Assembly: GCF_003002955.1 (NCBI RefSeq)
Contig: NZ_PVTJ01000009.1
Location: 124,001 to 188,000, forward strand
Source: Glycomyces artemisiae
GTDB taxonomy: Bacteria > Actinomycetota > Actinomycetes > Mycobacteriales > Micromonosporaceae
Direction: 5' to 3'
DNA length: 64,000 bases
The translations under genes and the position numbers were made by a program. This document shows positions 1 through 12,700 of the stretch, piece after piece. Under the pieces are notes generated by a model. That model saw only the letters and a program-made list of their open reading frames with translations, was not told where the DNA came from and did not search any database. How positions within the stretch are numbered: the stretch's first letter is position 1; each line of letters begins with the position of its first letter.

Positions 1-1
1 C

Positions 2-3000
2 GCGCTGGTCGAGACCGGCGTGACCGCGATCCCGCGCTACGACCCGCTCGGGCGCGTCGTGCGCACCGACCGCCCCGACGGCACGTTCACGCGCACCGAG
101 ACCACGCCGTGGTCCACGGTGTCCCACGACGCCGACGACACCGTCCTCGACTCCGCCTGGTACGCCGAGCGCGGCAGCCCCGACCCGGCCGGGCCCGAGC
201 CCGCCGACCCGCAGCAGCGCGCCGCCTGGATCGCCGCCCAGCACGCCGGCACGCCCGCCGTCGCCCACTCCGACCCGTCCGGGCGCACCGTCCACACCGT
301 CGCCGACAACGGCCCCGCGGGCCTGCGCACCAGCCGGGCCGCCGCCGACGCCACCGGCGGCTTCACCCGCGAGTACGACCACCGCGGCCGCCTCGTGGGC
401 GCCGCCGTCGCCAACCTCACCGGCGGCGCCGTCTCCGGCGAGTCCGCCGAGCGCGGGCGCCGCTGGCACCTCGCCGACACCGTGGGCCGCCTCGTGCGCG
501 CCTGGGACGAGCACGGCCGCACCCTCCGCGTCACCTACGACGGCCTCCACCGGCCCGTCACCACCCGCCTCACCGACCCCGACCGGCCCGAGACCGTGCT
601 CAGCCGCGTCGTCTACGGCGACGCCCACCCCGAAGCCGCCGAACGGAACCTGGTGGGCCGCACGCACATCGTCTTCGACGGCGCCGGGGCGGTGGTCTTC
701 GACCGCTACGACCGCCACGGCAACCCGCTCCGGGTGCTGCGCCGCTTCACCGCCGACCCCGAGACCGAGCCCGACTGGTCCGCGCTCGACGGGATCGAGG
801 ACCCCGCCGCCGTCATGGCCGCCGCCGCGCCGCTGCTCGAACCGCTCGCCGACCAGGTCGAGACCGGCGGCGCGTTCGACGCCCTCGGCCGCGCCACCAC
901 CGCGACCCTGGCGGACGGCACCGTCGTCACCCCCGCCTACGACGAGGCCAACCGGCTCGCCCGCCTCGACGCGCAGATCGGCGGCGCCGGTCCGGTGAGG
1001 ACCCTCATGGCCGGGCAGGAGTACGACGCGCTCGGACGCCGCGCCACCGCCCGCTACGGCAACGGCCTCACCACCGCCTACACCTACGACCCGTTGAGCC
1101 GCAAGGTCACCGAGATCCGCACCGCCGCCGACGGCGCCGCGGACGCGATCCAGCACCTCCACTACGTCTACGAGGCCGCCGGGCGGCTCGTCGAAGCCGA
1201 CGACACCGCGCAGCAGTCGCTGTTCTTCGCGGGCGCCTTCGTGCCCGCCGCGATGCGCTTCCGCCACGACGCCCTCGGCCAGCTCGTGCGCGCCACCGGC
1301 CGCGAGCACGCCGGCACCGACCCGAACGCGCCCACCGGCCCGGCCGACGCGGTCGGCGCCCCGCTGCCCCACCCCAATGACACCGCCGCGGTGCGCCGCT
1401 ACGAGCAGGTGTACGACTACGACGACCTCGGCAACCTCCTGTCCATGCGCCACATCGCGAACGGCGGCGGCTGGACCCGCCGCTACCGGTACGCGCACGA
1501 CGACGACCCCGCCGACCGGCGCAACCGGCTCACCGCCACCAGCGCCCCCGGCGACGCCCCCGACGGCCCCTACAGCCACCAGTACACGTACGACGCCTAC
1601 GGGAACCTCGCTACCGCGCCGCACCTGGCCGCGCTCGCCTGGGACTGGAACGACCGCCTCCGGGAGGCCGACCTCGGCGGCGGCGGGACCGCGTACTACT
1701 GCCACACCGGCGGGGGCTCCCGCGCCCGCAAGGTGGTCCAGCGCCAGGGCGGCCTGCGCACCGAGCGCCGCCACCTCGGCGCCGTCGAGGTCTACCGGGA
1801 GTGGATGAACGGCGTGCTGCGCCTGGAGCGCCGCACGATCCAGTTCACCGACGACGCCGGGCGCTTCGCCCGCGCCGACGTCCTCGTGACCGACACCGCC
1901 GGGACCGACGGCGCGCCGCTCGGCGAACCGGTCTTCCGGTACCAGTACGGCAACCACGTCGGTTCGGCCACAGTGGAGACCGGTGAGGACGGCGCGGTCG
2001 TCTCCTACGAGGAGTACCACCCGTACGGCTCCACCGCCTACCGCTCCGCGAAGCCCGGCGAGCACCACAGCCTCAAGCGCTACCGCTTCCACGGCAAGGA
2101 GCGCGACGAGGAGACCGGCCTCTACGACTACGGCTCGCGCATGTACGCGCCTTGGCTCGGCAGGTGGACCGGCGCCGACCCCGCCGGGACCGGCGCGGGC
2201 CCGAACCTGTACGCCTACTGCGGGAACGACCCCGTCGGCAGGATCGACCCGAAGGGCACCCAGGACACCCCGGCCGACGCGCCCGCGAGCGCCCCCGGCG
2301 ACAAGGTCCACGTCCCCATCCCCGACGGCGACCCCGAGATCTGGGCCAACCCCAACGCCGACCCCGCCGACGTCCTGCGCGAGGCCCAGCGGTACTTCCC
2401 GTACCTGCACACCCTGCCCACCTGGGAGGACGGCTCCTGGTACTTCGCCGAGCCCTACCAGGACCCCGGCGAGGCGACCAGCGACGACATGGAGATCACC
2501 GTGCACGCCGACGGCGGCGGCGACGCGGCCGACGGCGGTGCGGACGCAGGGCAGGCCCCCGACGCCGGAGCGGGCGCGAACGGCACCGGGTCCGGCGACG
2601 CGGGCACCGGCGCCGACGCGGGCACCGGGACCGGCGCCGAGACCGGCGACGGCGGCGAGACCGGGGAGGGCGCGGGCGCACCGGCCGGGCCCGGCATCGG
2701 CGCCGCCGGACGCGAGGCGTTCCGCGCCGGGCCGCCCGGCGAGACCCTGGAGGTGCCCAACAACTTCGACGACGCCAAGATCAACGCCTACCGCCAGCGC
2801 ATCCAAGGCGACCGCGGCGTGGGCCTGCGCTCGGCCGACCCCGCGCACACCGGCCGCGGCTCGGCCCGCACCTCCGACATCCGCGCCGCCAACGAGGGCC
2901 TGATGGACGCGTTCGACGCCGCCAACGGCGGCCTGCGCTCGCCCGCGAACCCCGTCGACCACATGGTCGAGCTCCAGCACATCGTCCGCCAGCCCGGCGA

Positions 3001-3631
3001 GTTCGTGCGCCCGGTCGACCACCGCTACTGGCCCCGGGGCATCAACAGCTCCCAGGGCTCCAGCGCGATGCACGCCGACCGGCGCGCCCGCGCCGCCGGA
3101 GCCGTCGAGGACGTCCCCGCGGGCGGGGTCGCCCGCACCGCCGACATGGGCCACTGGAGCAACAGCACCCGCCTGCGCACCGGACTGCGCTGGGGCGGCA
3201 ACGCGCTCATGCTCGCCGGGCCCGCCGTCACCGTCTGGGGCGCCTCGTCCATCGAGAACCGCGCGGTCCGCTACGGCGCGTACGGCGCCGCCGGGGTCGA
3301 GTTCGCCGCCGGGGCCACCTATGTGGGCGCGCGCACCGCGCTCGGCGTGCGGGGGCTCCACTCCGCGAACCTCGCCCGGACCGCCGGGATCGCCCGCGGG
3401 GCGGCCGGCGTCGCGGGCGGCGTCGCGCAGGCCCTCATCTCCGGCTACCTCGCCTACGAGGACTACCAGCGCGGCGACTGGACCTCGTTCGCGTTCAACG
3501 CGGCCGCCGCCGTCGGCGGCGTCGCGCTCGTCATCGGCTGCATCATCGGCTCGCCCGTCCTCATCGGGATCGGGATCGTCACCGGGATCGGCGCCGGCCT
3601 CTACGGCCTGTACCGGATGTTCACCGACTGA
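2..3631 (+). CDS. TcB-TcC / Rhs toxin protein, 3' part (5' end outside window)
   Basis: The frame is open from base 2, so the gene starts upstream; a GTG at 20 is not a convincing start. Residues are counted from that GTG. The beginning (YDPLGRVVRTDRPDGTF, then an RGSPDP motif) resembles the TcB-TcC junction of insecticidal Tc toxins. YD-repeats follow. The Rhs-associated core lies at about 688-745 and ends LGRWTGADP...DPKG, as in TcC; in this family the core is a cocoon with an aspartyl self-cleavage site that releases the C-terminal cargo. Here the cargo part is about 458 residues: a Gly/Ala/Asp/Thr-rich stretch (about 830-900), a DHMVELQ segment (980-986) that looks like an HNH-type nuclease core, and several hydrophobic, glycine-rich segments to the end. 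The TcA gene begins 102 bases downstream. The toxin assignment is firm; the cargo activity is inferred. Confidence 0.88.
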   Translation, partial: ALVETGVTAIPRYDPLGRVVRTDRPDGTFTRTETTPWSTVSHDADDTVLDSAWYAERGSPDPAGPEPADPQQRAAWIAAQHAGTPAVAHSDPSGRTVHTVADNGPAGLRTSRAAADATGGFTREYDHRGRLVGAAVANLTGGAVSGESAERGRRWHLADTVGRLVRAWDEHGRTLRVTYDGLHRPVTTRLTDPDRPETVLSRVVYGDAHPEAAERNLVGRTHIVFDGAGAVVFDRYDRHGNPLRVLRRFTADPETEPDWSALDGIEDPAAVMAAAAPLLEPLADQVETGGAFDALGRATTATLADGTVVTPAYDEANRLARLDAQIGGAGPVRTLMAGQEYDALGRRATARYGNGLTTAYTYDPLSRKVTEIRTAADGAADAIQHLHYVYEAAGRLVEADDTAQQSLFFAGAFVPAAMRFRHDALGQLVRATGREHAGTDPNAPTGPADAVGAPLPHPNDTAAVRRYEQVYDYDDLGNLLSMRHIANGGGWTRRYRYAHDDDPADRRNRLTATSAPGDAPDGPYSHQYTYDAYGNLATAPHLAALAWDWNDRLREADLGGGGTAYYCHTGGGSRARKVVQRQGGLRTERRHLGAVEVYREWMNGVLRLERRTIQFTDDAGRFARADVLVTDTAGTDGAPLGEPVFRYQYGNHVGSATVETGEDGAVVSYEEYHPYGSTAYRSAKPGEHHSLKRYRFHGKERDEETGLYDYGSRMYAPWLGRWTGADPAGTGAGPNLYAYCGNDPVGRIDPKGTQDTPADAPASAPGDKVHVPIPDGDPEIWANPNADPADVLREAQRYFPYLHTLPTWEDGSWYFAEPYQDPGEATSDDMEITVHADGGGDAADGGADAGQAPDAGAGANGTGSGDAGTGADAGTGTGAETGDGGETGEGAGAPAGPGIGAAGREAFRAGPPGETLEVPNNFDDAKINAYRQRIQGDRGVGLRSADPAHTGRGSARTSDIRAANEGLMDAFDAANGGLRSPANPVDHMVELQHIVRQPGEFVRPVDHRYWPRGINSSQGSSAMHADRRARAAGAVEDVPAGGVARTADMGHWSNSTRLRTGLRWGGNALMLAGPAVTVWGASSIENRAVRYGAYGAAGVEFAAGATYVGARTALGVRGLHSANLARTAGIARGAAGVAGGVAQALISGYLAYEDYQRGDWTSFAFNAAAAVGGVALVIGCIIGSPVLIGIGIVTGIGAGLYGLYRMFTD

Positions 3632-3733
3632 CCCGAACCACCCGACCCCCTAGCGCCACAACGGCACCGACCACCGCGCAGTCACCCCGCTTGCGAGATC
3701 CACGGGACCGCCGCAGCACAGAGAGGACCCGAC

Positions 3734-6700
3734 ATGACCCAGCCGAAGCGGCACTTCAGCCCCGAGGCGATCCGCAGGCTCGCGCTGCCCGTCGAGACGG
3801 CCGCGGCCCCGCCCGGCGCGGACCCGGACCGCACCATGGCGATCCAGCTCCCCGGCTTCGTCGAGGAGCCCACCGGCGGCGACGTCGCCGCCCTCCAGGC
3901 CGCGCTGGCGCGCCTGCGGCACGCGATCGACCCCGCCGAGGTCGCCGAGTCCCGCCTCGGACCGTCCACGAGGGACGCCGTGCGGCGCCTCCAGGCCGCC
4001 GCCGGGCTCGTGCGCACCGGCGTCGTCACCCCCGAGACCGCCGGGCAGATCAAGCGCGAGCTGGAGCACCGCTACTTCACCGACGCGCCCCACCGCGCCG
4101 CGAAGGTCCAAGCGCTCCTGACCTCCCTCGGCCACCGCATCGACCCGGCCGAACTCGCCTCGCGCAAGGTCGGCACCTCCACGGCCGCCGCGATCCAGCA
4201 GTTCCGCCAGCGCACCAAGGCCCGCGGCGTCTCCTGGTGGCTCGACGAGGCCCTCGTCGAACGCCTCCGCGCCGAAGCCCTCAACGCCCGCCTCGGCTCG
4301 CGCACCCAGTTCGGCAAGGCTCAGCGGACCCTCCTGCGCGCCTTGACGATCGCGAAGCTCGACGTCCCCATCGGCGCCGACGAGCTCAACGCCCGCCAGG
4401 CCGGGCCCGGCACCCAGGCCGCCCTGCGCGCCTTCCAGGCCAAGTACCGCCTCCCCGCCTCCGGCCGCTTCGACCTCGCCACCATGGACAAGCTCGACGC
4501 CGTCGCCGCCTCCAAGCCCGCGCCCGTCAAGACCCTCAAGGTGAAGTCCGCGCTCGGCCTGTCCCCGCTCAAGCGCGGCGCGAAGCTCAACATGCGCGGC
4601 GGCCACGTCGCCGCCGCCCAGCAGGCCCTCGCCCACTTCGGGTACGCGATCCCCATGGGGGAGCACGGCGAGGCCCGCTACGGCAAGGCCACCCGGCAGG
4701 CCGTCCTCGCGTTCCAGGCCGCCAAGCGCCTCCCGCAGACCGGCGCGCTCGACGGGCCCACCGTCAAGGCCCTCAACCGCGACCTCCTCGCCGCGCTCCC
4801 CGCATCGGAGCAGCCCCTCGCGCACTACCGGCTCCGCGGCTCGGTGCGCGACGACCGGTGGCGGCCCGTCAAGGGCGCGAAGGTCCGGCTCGCGTTCCGC
4901 TCCCTCGCAGGCGAAGGCGCGACCATCGCCACCCGCGTCACCGGCGAGACCGGCTTCTACGACCTCCCGTACGACCCGCCGCGCGACCCGAACACCAAGG
5001 AGGTCGTCAAGCCGCTCCACCTCGTCGTCACCTTCACCGGCCCCGACAGCGCGCCGCTCGGGTCGCGGATCCTGTTCAACCCCACGCCGATCCAGTGGAC
5101 CAACCAGACCGCCGGGGACCGGCCCTACCGCGGCCCCTCCCTCTACGAGACGCAGCGGGCCGCCCTCGACGCCGTCCTCGGGGGCCTCGGCGTCACCGAC
5201 CTCGTCGAGGACGGCGAGCGCAACGACGTCACCGTCGCCGCCCTCGAATCCGGGCTCACCCAGTACGAGGTCATGCGCCTGGTCCTCGCCGTGCGCGCCG
5301 CCAAGCACGTCGGCGACCCCGTCCTCGGCGCCGCCGTCTACTTCGGATTCATCGCTCAGGGCCTGCCCGGCACGCTCCCGGAAGAACTCCTCGCCGCCAC
5401 CGACGAGTGGACCCGCATCGGCGAGCTCACCGCCGCCACCGCCTCCGGCATCCTCCTCCTCGGCCCCGAGCGGCAGGCCGAGGCGTTCGCGCGCGCCGCC
5501 GACGACAACCTCGTCCCCATCGAGATCGTCCGCGACGAGGAGGCCGTGCTCGCCGCACTCAACACCCGGTCCGTCACCGCCGTCCTCGACGCCCCGCCCG
5601 TCGGCGGCGACGCGTCCCTGCGCCAGCTCCTCGACTCCTCGCAGCTCGACGCCGCCCACTACGACGGCGTCGCCGCGATGCTCCTCGCCAGTGGCGGCAC
5701 CAGCGAGGCGTTCTGGACCGACCTCACCGGCGCCGCAGGCGAACTCGGCGGCGACGACGTGGTCGCCGACGTCGCCGCCGCCGTCGAGGCCGCCGCCATC
5801 GCCGACGGCTACGCGCCCGTCGCCGCCCTCCTCAAAGCCCGCATCGACGACCCCGGCGAACCCGACCTCACCTCTACCCGCCACCTCGCGCGCCTCTCCA
5901 GCGCCGACTGGGACGCCGTCGTCGCCGACGCCGGACACCCCGCGGGCGAAGCCGCGGAGACCTACGCCCGCAAGCTCGAAGCGACCGCCGCCGCCCACTA
6001 CCCGACCACCGCGCTCATCGCCGAGCTCGGCCGCACCGACGGCCACGGCCTCGCCCTCCTCGCGCAGTCGGCCGCGTTCATCGACGATCACCCCGACCTC
6101 GAACTCAAGGCCACCGGCCTCGACGCCTACGCCAGGACCGCCGGACTCGACCTCGACCCCGACCTGCGCGCCGAACTGCGCGTCCAGCAGCGCGCCGTGC
6201 GCCTCGCCCCCGACCACAAGACCGGCGCCGCGCTCCTCGCCGAGCACCTCCACTCCGCGGGCCAGATCGCCGCCCTCGACCGCGCCGAACTCGCCGCCAA
6301 GCTCAAAGGCCACGGCGTCGACGACCTCGCCGTCGCCCACGTCCACTCCGCCGCCCAGATCGCCTACGCCCACGTCCTCGGCCAGGTCGCCGCCTTCCGC
6401 TCCGACCACGCCCCCGGCCAGGCCCAGGCCCTCGGCCCGCAGCAGATCACCCTCGCCGACGCCACCGGCGTCCTCGGCGACGTCCCCGACCTCGCGCTCC
6501 TGTTCGGCGGCCTCGACTACTGCGACTGCGGGCACTGCGAATCCGTGTACGGCCCCGCCGCCTACCTCGCCGACCTCCTCCGCTTCCTCTCCACCCGGCC
6601 CGCCAAGACCGGCGGGACCGACACCGTCCTCACCGTCCTCCAGGCCCGCCGCCCCGACATCGACGACCTGCTCCTCAACTGCCCCAACACCGACACCGCC

Positions 6701-9700
6701 CTGCCCTACATCGACCTCGTCAACGAACTCCTCGAACGCGCCGCCGCCCCCGGCGCCGCCCAGCCCCAGACCACCCGCACCGCCGCCGAACTGCGCGCCG
6801 TCCCCGAACACCTCCACGCCCCCGCCTACGAGACCGTCAAGGCCGCCCGCTTCCCCGTGCGCGGCGCCTTCAACGCCTGGCAGGAGGAGGCCCGCGTCCT
6901 CCTCGCCCACCTCGGCGTCCCCCGCCACGAACTCATGCGCCTCCTCGGCCCCGCCACCCCGACCGCCCTCGCCTCCGCCGCCGCCGAGTACTTCGGACTC
7001 TCCACCCTCGACGCCGCGCTCATCACCGCCCCCGCCCCGAACCAGACCGACCAGGACGACGTCTGGGGCCTCGACACCACCGACGCCGAGACCGGCGTCC
7101 TCGGATTCATGCACCACGCGGGCGTCACCTACGCCGAACTCCTCGACCTCCTCGACACCACCTGGATCCACGCCGCCGGGACCATCGCCCTCGAACGCCC
7201 CGACGGCACCTGCGACCTCGAACTCCAGACCCTCACCGGCCTCGGCCCCGCCCGCTACGACCGCGTCCACCGCTTCATCCGCCTCTGGCGCCACACCTCC
7301 TGGACCCCAAGGCAGCTCGACCGGCTCCTGCGCGCCCCCGGCATCGGCGGCGGCACCCTCGACGCCGCCGCCCTCCGCCGCCTCGCCGCCTTCGCCGAAC
7401 TCGCGAAGCGCCTGCGCCTCCCCTTCGAAGCCGCCATCACCCTCTACGCGCCCCTCAGCACCGAACCCGGCCCCGACGGCGCCCGCTCCCCGTACGCCGA
7501 CCTCTTCGCCAACCCCAACCTCCTCGACCCGCCCGACCCCGCGTTCGACCTGCCGCTCCCCGGCACCGAGCCCATGGCCGACCACCGGCCCGCCCTCGCC
7601 GCCGCCTGGCGCGCCGGGGAGGCCGACCTCGACCTCCTCCTCGCCCGCACCGGCCCGAACCTCACCGTCGCCGACCTCACGGTCCCGCTGCGCCACACCG
7701 TCCTCGCCGAGGCCCTGCGCCTGCCCGTGGCCGAGTACCTCGCGCTCCTCGACCTCGCCGCCGCCGACCTCCCCGACCCGTACGCGGGCCCGGACGCGAC
7801 CCTCGCGCTGGCCGACCGCCACGCCGAGGCCAAGGCCGCGGGCCTGACGGTGTCCGAACTGGACTGGCTCCTGAACGACCGGCCCGACGCGCCGTTCGGC
7901 CAGCGGGCCGAGGCGATCGCCGAGCAGCTCGACGCCCTGCGCGAGAGCCTGCGGACCACCCCCGCCGAGGAGGTGAACGGCCAGATCGCCGCCACCGTCG
8001 CTGCCACGTTCTCCCTCCCGGACGAGCAGGCCGTGACCCTCCTCGACCTGCTGCGGCCCGCCCTGTGGGACGTGTTCGCGAACCCCGACCTCATGGCCCA
8101 GAACGAGGACGGCGAGTACGCGCACCCGCTCACCGAGGCGGCGTTCGCCGAGCTCTTCCACACCTGGCGGCTCCTCCACAAGGCCGCGTACCTGGTGCGG
8201 CGCATGCGGATCGACGCCACCGACCTGCCGTGGCTCATGGACCGCGCCGCGGCCTCGGGGTGGCTGCACCCCGGCTCGCTGCCCGCCGGGCCCGCCGATC
8301 CGGCCGCGTCCCTTCAGGAATGGCGGCGGCTCGCGGCGTGGCTGGTGCTGCGGCACCGGTACCCGCGGCCCGAGGAGTCCGGCTGGCCGGAGGTCTTCGA
8401 CGCCGCGGCCGCGGGCGACCCCGTCGCCGACGTGCGCGCCGCCGTGGAGGCCCTGACCGGCTGGCACGCCGCCGACCTCGCCGAACTCGACGGCGGCGAC
8501 CCCGCGTTCTACGCCGACGTCGACGCGCTCACCCGCGTGCGCGCCGCCGCCGAGGCCCTGCGCCGCCTCGCCGTCCCCGCCGCCGACGCCCTCCGGTGGG
8601 TCGACCGCGACGACGACACCGGCGGCGCCCAGCGCCTCGCCGCCGAGCACCTGCGCCAGACCATGAAGTCCAAGTACGACACCGGCGCGTGGCTCGCGCT
8701 CATGCCCGAGCTCCAGGACCCGCTGCGCGAGGCCCGCCGCGACGCCCTCACCGCGTACCTCGTGGAGCACTCGCTGCGCACCACCTCGCCGACCGTCCTC
8801 GCCGAGGGCCGCGAGTGGGCGAACCCGCGGCACTGGAAGGACGCCGCGGACCTCCAGCGCTGGTTCCTCCTCGACACGGAGATGACCTCCGTGCAGCTCA
8901 CCTCCCGCCTCAAGCAGGCGATCAGCTCGGTGCAGCTGTTCGCGCAGCGGTGCCTGCTCAACCTGGAGCTGCCGCTGGTGCGGATCACGGCCGCGCAGAC
9001 CGCGGACACGACGTCGCTGGACTCGTGGAGCCAGTGGGAGTGGATGAGCGGCTACCGGCTCTGGGAGGCCAACCGGAAGGTCTTCCTGTACCCGGAGAAC
9101 TGGATCGAGGCGGAGCTGCGCGACGACAAGACCCCGTTCTTCAAGGAGCTCGAAGACCGCCTGGCCCAAGGGGAGCTGACCGACGCGAACGCCGAGGCCG
9201 CCTACCGCGACTACCTCCGCAAGCTCGTGGAGGTCGCGCATATGCAGACCCTGGGGATCTACCACCAGCGGACCGCCTCGGCGGACCGCCTGCACGTGGT
9301 CGCCCGCTCGGCCTCCCAGCCGAGCCACTGCTACTACCGCTCCCTCGATCTCGCCTACAACGAGTGGACCGGCTGGGAGCGCATCGACGTCGACATCGCC
9401 TCCGACCAGGTGATCCCCGTCGTCTTCCGCGACCGCCTCCACCTGTTCTGGCTCCAGTTCGAGGAGAAGACCCAGTCGCCCAAGCGCCAGCCCCCGGCCC
9501 AGATCACCGACTCGCCGAACCCGACCGCCGACCCGGCCCGGACCCTGGAGATCGAGCTCGCGTGGTCCGAGCGGACCCCCGACGGGTGGACGGCGCGGCG
9601 CACCAGCGGCGAGAAGCTCATCCACCCGTGGCCGCGCCCTCGCTCGTCGTACACGCTCAAGCCGCGGCACCGCGCGAACCAGCTGTGGCTCGACGTGTAC

Positions 9701-12700
9701 ATCTCCTCCTCGATCGAGTTCAACGACGGCCGCTTCTACGACGAGTTCACCGACTCGCACGAGCGGCTCACCCGCCGCGCGTACTCGGCGCTCCACTGGC
9801 CCTGGCACTCCTCGTCGTACGTGTTCACCGGCGAGGTCCTGGACCTGAAGATGAAGCCCATGTACGGCAACTACACCCGCCGCTCCGACGGGACGCTGTT
9901 CACCGCCGACTCGCTGTGGCACGTGCAGACCAACTTCGGCGAGAAGGGCCGCGGCATCACGGCCCTGACGTCCGCGGAGCGCTCCCCGAAGCTCCGCAAG
10001 CCCGCGACGATGCGCTTCGCGAACGGCCGCCTCGCCGCGCTCGGGTCCGCAGTGGACGTCATGGTCGGGTGGGACGACACCCGCAAGCTCCTCTCCGCCG
10101 CGCGCACGCCCGCGGAGCTGGTGCTCGCCCCGCACGCCCGCCAGTTCAACGACGACCCGGCGTCCCCGATGGTCTTCCAGGACCGCGAGCGCGCTTACTG
10201 GGTCAAGCGCACCCAGGTCGTCACCACGGTCCCGATGCGCTTCCACGGGGTCGCCGGGGACTTCTGGATCCACGTGCCCGTGGCGACGCTCGGGCACCGC
10301 TGGTACCCGTTCTGGCACCCGCACGCCTCGGACTTCCTCGCCTCCTTGGACACCAAGGGGGTCGAGGGGCTCGTGACGCGCCCGCAGCAGAGCATCGCGC
10401 CGACCGCGCAGACCCAGTTCGCGTACGGCCCGCAGCCGGGCAACGCGATCGACCCGACCGCCCAAGGGGGCGTGGACTTCACCCGCGGCGGCGCGTACTC
10501 GGCGTACAACTGGGAGCTGTTCTTCCACGCGCCCATGCTCATCGCCGCGAAGCTCACCGCCGAGCAGCGGTTCGAGGAGGCGATGCGCTGGTACCACCGG
10601 ATCTTCGACCCCACGAGCACCGACGGCGACGAGGCGCCCCAGCGGTACTGGGTCACAAAGCCGTTCTTCGACCACACGAGCGAGGACTACCGGCAGCAGC
10701 GCATCGAGTCGATCCTCGGCGACATCGGCGACCACCTCGACGAGCTGCGCGCCTGGAAGAACCACCCGTTCTCGCCGCACACGATCGCCCGCCACCGGCC
10801 GGTCGCCTACCAGAAGGCGATCGTCATGAAGTACCTCGACAACCTCATCGGCTGGGCCGACCAGCAGTTCCGGCGCGACACCCTCGAATCGATCAACCAG
10901 GCCGTGCTCCTGTACACCCTCGCCGCGGAGATCCTCGGCCGGCGACCCGAGAGCGTGCCGCCGCCCGAGCGCGCCGACAAGTCCTACGCGCAGCTCACCG
11001 CCGAAGGCGCCCTCGACCCGTTCGGGAACCAGGACGTGGCCGCGGTCCTCGAAGGCTTCGCGCCGCCGCTCGACATCGCCGCGGGCCCCGACGAGGGCGG
11101 CGGCGAGCCGCTCCCGCACCTGGAGGTGAAGTACTTCGGCATCCCCGTGAACGACCGGCTCCTCGGCTACTGGGACACCGTCGCCGACCGGCTGTTCAAG
11201 GTCCGCCACGGCCTCAACATCGAGGGCGTCTTCCGCCAGCTCCCGCTGTTCGAGCCGCCCCTGGACCCGGGGATGCTCGTCAAGGCCGCCGCCGCGGGCG
11301 CCGACCTCTCCAGCGTCCTGGGCCTGTTCACCGCCGCCGACACCCGCTACCGGTTCCGGGTCCTCGCCGCCCGCGCCGCCGAGCTGCTCTCGGAGCTGAG
11401 AGCCATGGGGGACAAGCTCCTGCGCATCCTGGAGACCCGCGACGCCGAGGAGCTCGCGCTCCTGCGCGCCACCCAGGAGGCCGCGCTCAACCGCGCGATC
11501 CAGGCCGTGCGCGACCTCCAGGTGGACGAGGCCGCCGCCGACAAGGCCGCCCTCGAAGCCGGGCGCGCTGCGATCGACACGCGGATCGCGTTCCACGGCT
11601 CGGTGCCGCGCATGAACGGCGAGGAGATCGCCGCGGTCGTCATGCAGAGCCTCGGCCTGGCCGGGAACGCCGTGTCCGCCATCATGTCCGGCATCGCCGG
11701 CGGCGCCAGCCTCATCCCCGACTTCAGCATCGGCATCGCCGGGTTCGGCGGCTCCCCGAACGTGAGCATGTCCATCGGCGGCTCCAACGTCTCCGGGTAC
11801 CTGTCGAACACCGCCGCGATGATCGGCGGCTTCGCCGGGATGCTCATGACCGGCGCCGCGATGGCCGAGACGCAGGGCCGCTACACCCGCGACTTCGACG
11901 ACCACCAGTTCAACCGCGACGTCGCCGTGAACGACCTCGCCCAGCTGGAGGCCCAGCTCGCCGCCGCCGCGATCCGCGAGCAGATCGCCACCGCCGAGGC
12001 GAACAACCAGCTCCAGGCCACCGCCGACGCCGAGGCCGTCGAGGAGTTCCTGCGCTCCAAGTACACCGACAAGGAGCTGTACGACTGGATGCTCGGGAAG
12101 GTCGCCACGGTCTACTTCCAGGCGTACCAGATCGCGTTCGACACCGCGATGCTCGCGCAGCAGTCCTACCAGTTCGAGCTGGCCGAACCGGACGCCTCGT
12201 TCATCCAGTTCGGGTACTGGGACTCCCTGCGCAAGGGCCTCCTCGCCCCGGAGCGGCTCACGAACGACCTGCGCCGCATGGAGTCTTCCTACATGGAGAA
12301 GCACCTGCGGGACCTCGAACTCACCAAGCACGTCTCGCTCGCGCAGGTCGACCCGCTCGCGCTGCTCGCGCTCAAGCTCACCGGCCAGGCCTCGATCCTG
12401 CTGCCCGAGTGGCTGTTCGACCTCGACTACCCCGGCCACTACCGCCGCCGCCTGAAGTCCGCGGCCCTGTCCGTGCCGTGCGTCGTCGGCCCCTACACCT
12501 CCGTGAACTGCACGCTCGCGGTCACCAACAACGGGGTGCGCCTGACGGACTCGGTCGCGGGCGGCTACGGCGACCCCCTCGCCGGGGGCGACCCGCGGTT
12601 CTGGAAGAGCCCCGTGCCGACCACCGCCATCGCCACCAGCCACGCCGTCAACGACCGCGGCATGTTCGAGCTCCGCTTCGACGACGAGCGGTTCCTGCCC

